DNA of 6,246 nucleotides from DATDRS01 sp035291605 (GTDB lineage: Bacteria; Chloroflexota; Anaerolineae; Anaerolineales; UBA6663): contig DATDRS010000104.1 of assembly GCA_035291605.1 (NCBI GenBank), positions 1 to 6,246 on the forward strand, in the 5' to 3' direction. Below the pieces are notes generated by a model, which was not told the origin of the DNA, searched no databases, and was given only the letters and a program-made list of their open reading frames with translations. The position numbers were made by a program, and so were the translations under genes. Shown piece by piece: positions 5,933 through 6,246 of the stretch (positions are counted from its first letter, which is position 1; each line of letters opens with the position of its first letter).

Positions 5933-5992
5933 ACAACGCCGAGATGAGGCTGGAGGCGCAGGACACGACGATTTTTCTTTGACGAGGCAACT

Positions 5993-6246
5993 ATGAAATA
6001 CATGATTGTGAATGCCGACGACTATGGGCGCACGCCCACGGTCTCGGCCGGCATCCGCAAAGCGCACCTGGAGGGCATCCTCACCTCGACGACGGCCATG
6101 ATGAACATGCCCGAGGTCGAGGCCGACCTGCACACCGCGCTCAAGGAATGCCCGGACCTGGGGCTGGGCGTGCACCTCACCCTCACTGCCGAAGGCCCCG
6201 TCCTTTCTCCCTCACATTTGCCATCCCTGATGCGCCTCTCAGACGG
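5993..6246 (+). CDS. ChbG/YdjC-type carbohydrate deacetylase (3' end missing)
   Basis: The first 84 codons of a family normally about 250 residues long; the frame is open to the window edge. It opens MKYMIVNADDYG, the N-terminal signature of the YdjC/ChbG fold, in which the second Asp (D10) is a metal ligand. GVHLTL (59-64) supplies the His ligand H61; the third ligand would lie beyond the window. Characterised members remove acetyl groups from N-acetylated sugars such as chitobiose, with a divalent metal in the cytosol. The start is ATG 5993 with GAGG (5984-5987) 5 nt upstream. It lies 60 bp after the GT-C-like gene, and no separate promoter is obvious. Its GC3 is back to about 83%. Its exact substrate cannot be told from this part. 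Confidence 0.9.
   Translation, partial: MKYMIVNADDYGRTPTVSAGIRKAHLEGILTSTTAMMNMPEVEADLHTALKECPDLGLGVHLTLTAEGPVLSPSHLPSLMRLSD

Noticed and set aside
5970..5980. Terminator between the GT-C-like gene and the deacetylase gene
   Set aside because: There is a T-rich run, but no stem of useful length directly before it.
1..6246. CRISPR array, tRNA/rRNA genes, insertion sequences or transposases
   Set aside because: No regularly spaced repeats, cloverleaf-like sequences, terminal inverted repeats or transposase motifs were seen.

Overview
The window looks like a Chloroflexota (probably Anaerolineae-type) chromosome segment. The grounds are high GC with about 85% GC at third codon positions in most genes, an APC permease followed by two single RCK proteins, degenerate GGAGAAA..TTTCT dyad repeats between genes, and a membrane protein ending in a beta-sandwich domain (LYWQA, FVH, QHDSPP, YPT..WQPGE, LPP..PG.Y, GMYDP) that I associate with Chloroflexota surface-glycan proteins. 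The taxonomic call is inference from these traits, not from a marker gene. All intact genes are on the plus strand.

Region 1 (2-2280) is a probable potassium-uptake module. It holds the 3' part of an APC-superfamily permease with a soluble C-terminal domain (KimA-like), then two back-to-back genes for RCK (TrkA-N plus TrkA-C) proteins separated by 2 nt. The gap between permease and RCK genes carries two small tandem repeats.

Region 2 (2277-3859) is mgtE, a Mg2+ channel/transporter, with its own strong promoter and a leader of about 160 nt. The leader is the most interesting part of the window. It appears to encode an 18-residue acidic, proline-containing peptide (MDTDLEPDSTRRPPLDGA) that resembles in character the Mg2+-sensing MgtL leader peptide of enterobacterial mgtA. 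Downstream RNA can fold in two exclusive ways. In one, an 8-nt anti-Shine-Dalgarno (2403-2410) covers the mgtE ribosome site (2462-2469). In the other, two segments inside the leader ORF pair with downstream RNA and the anti-SD is held in its own hairpin. I propose a translation-coupled Mg2+ switch; this is a hypothesis drawn from the sequence.

Region 3 (about 3239-5932) has visibly different codon use, with GC3 about 64-70%. It starts inside mgtE, at the junction between CBS and membrane domains, and covers a 28-codon membrane mini-ORF and a 658-residue GT-C-like membrane protein. High GC3 returns at the last gene, a ChbG/YdjC-type carbohydrate deacetylase cut by the window end (5993-6246). 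This suggests a recombined or acquired segment, or an assembly join.

Together the first two regions form a K+/Mg2+ homeostasis cluster. The last two genes relate to cell-surface or carbohydrate metabolism and have no evident link to it.
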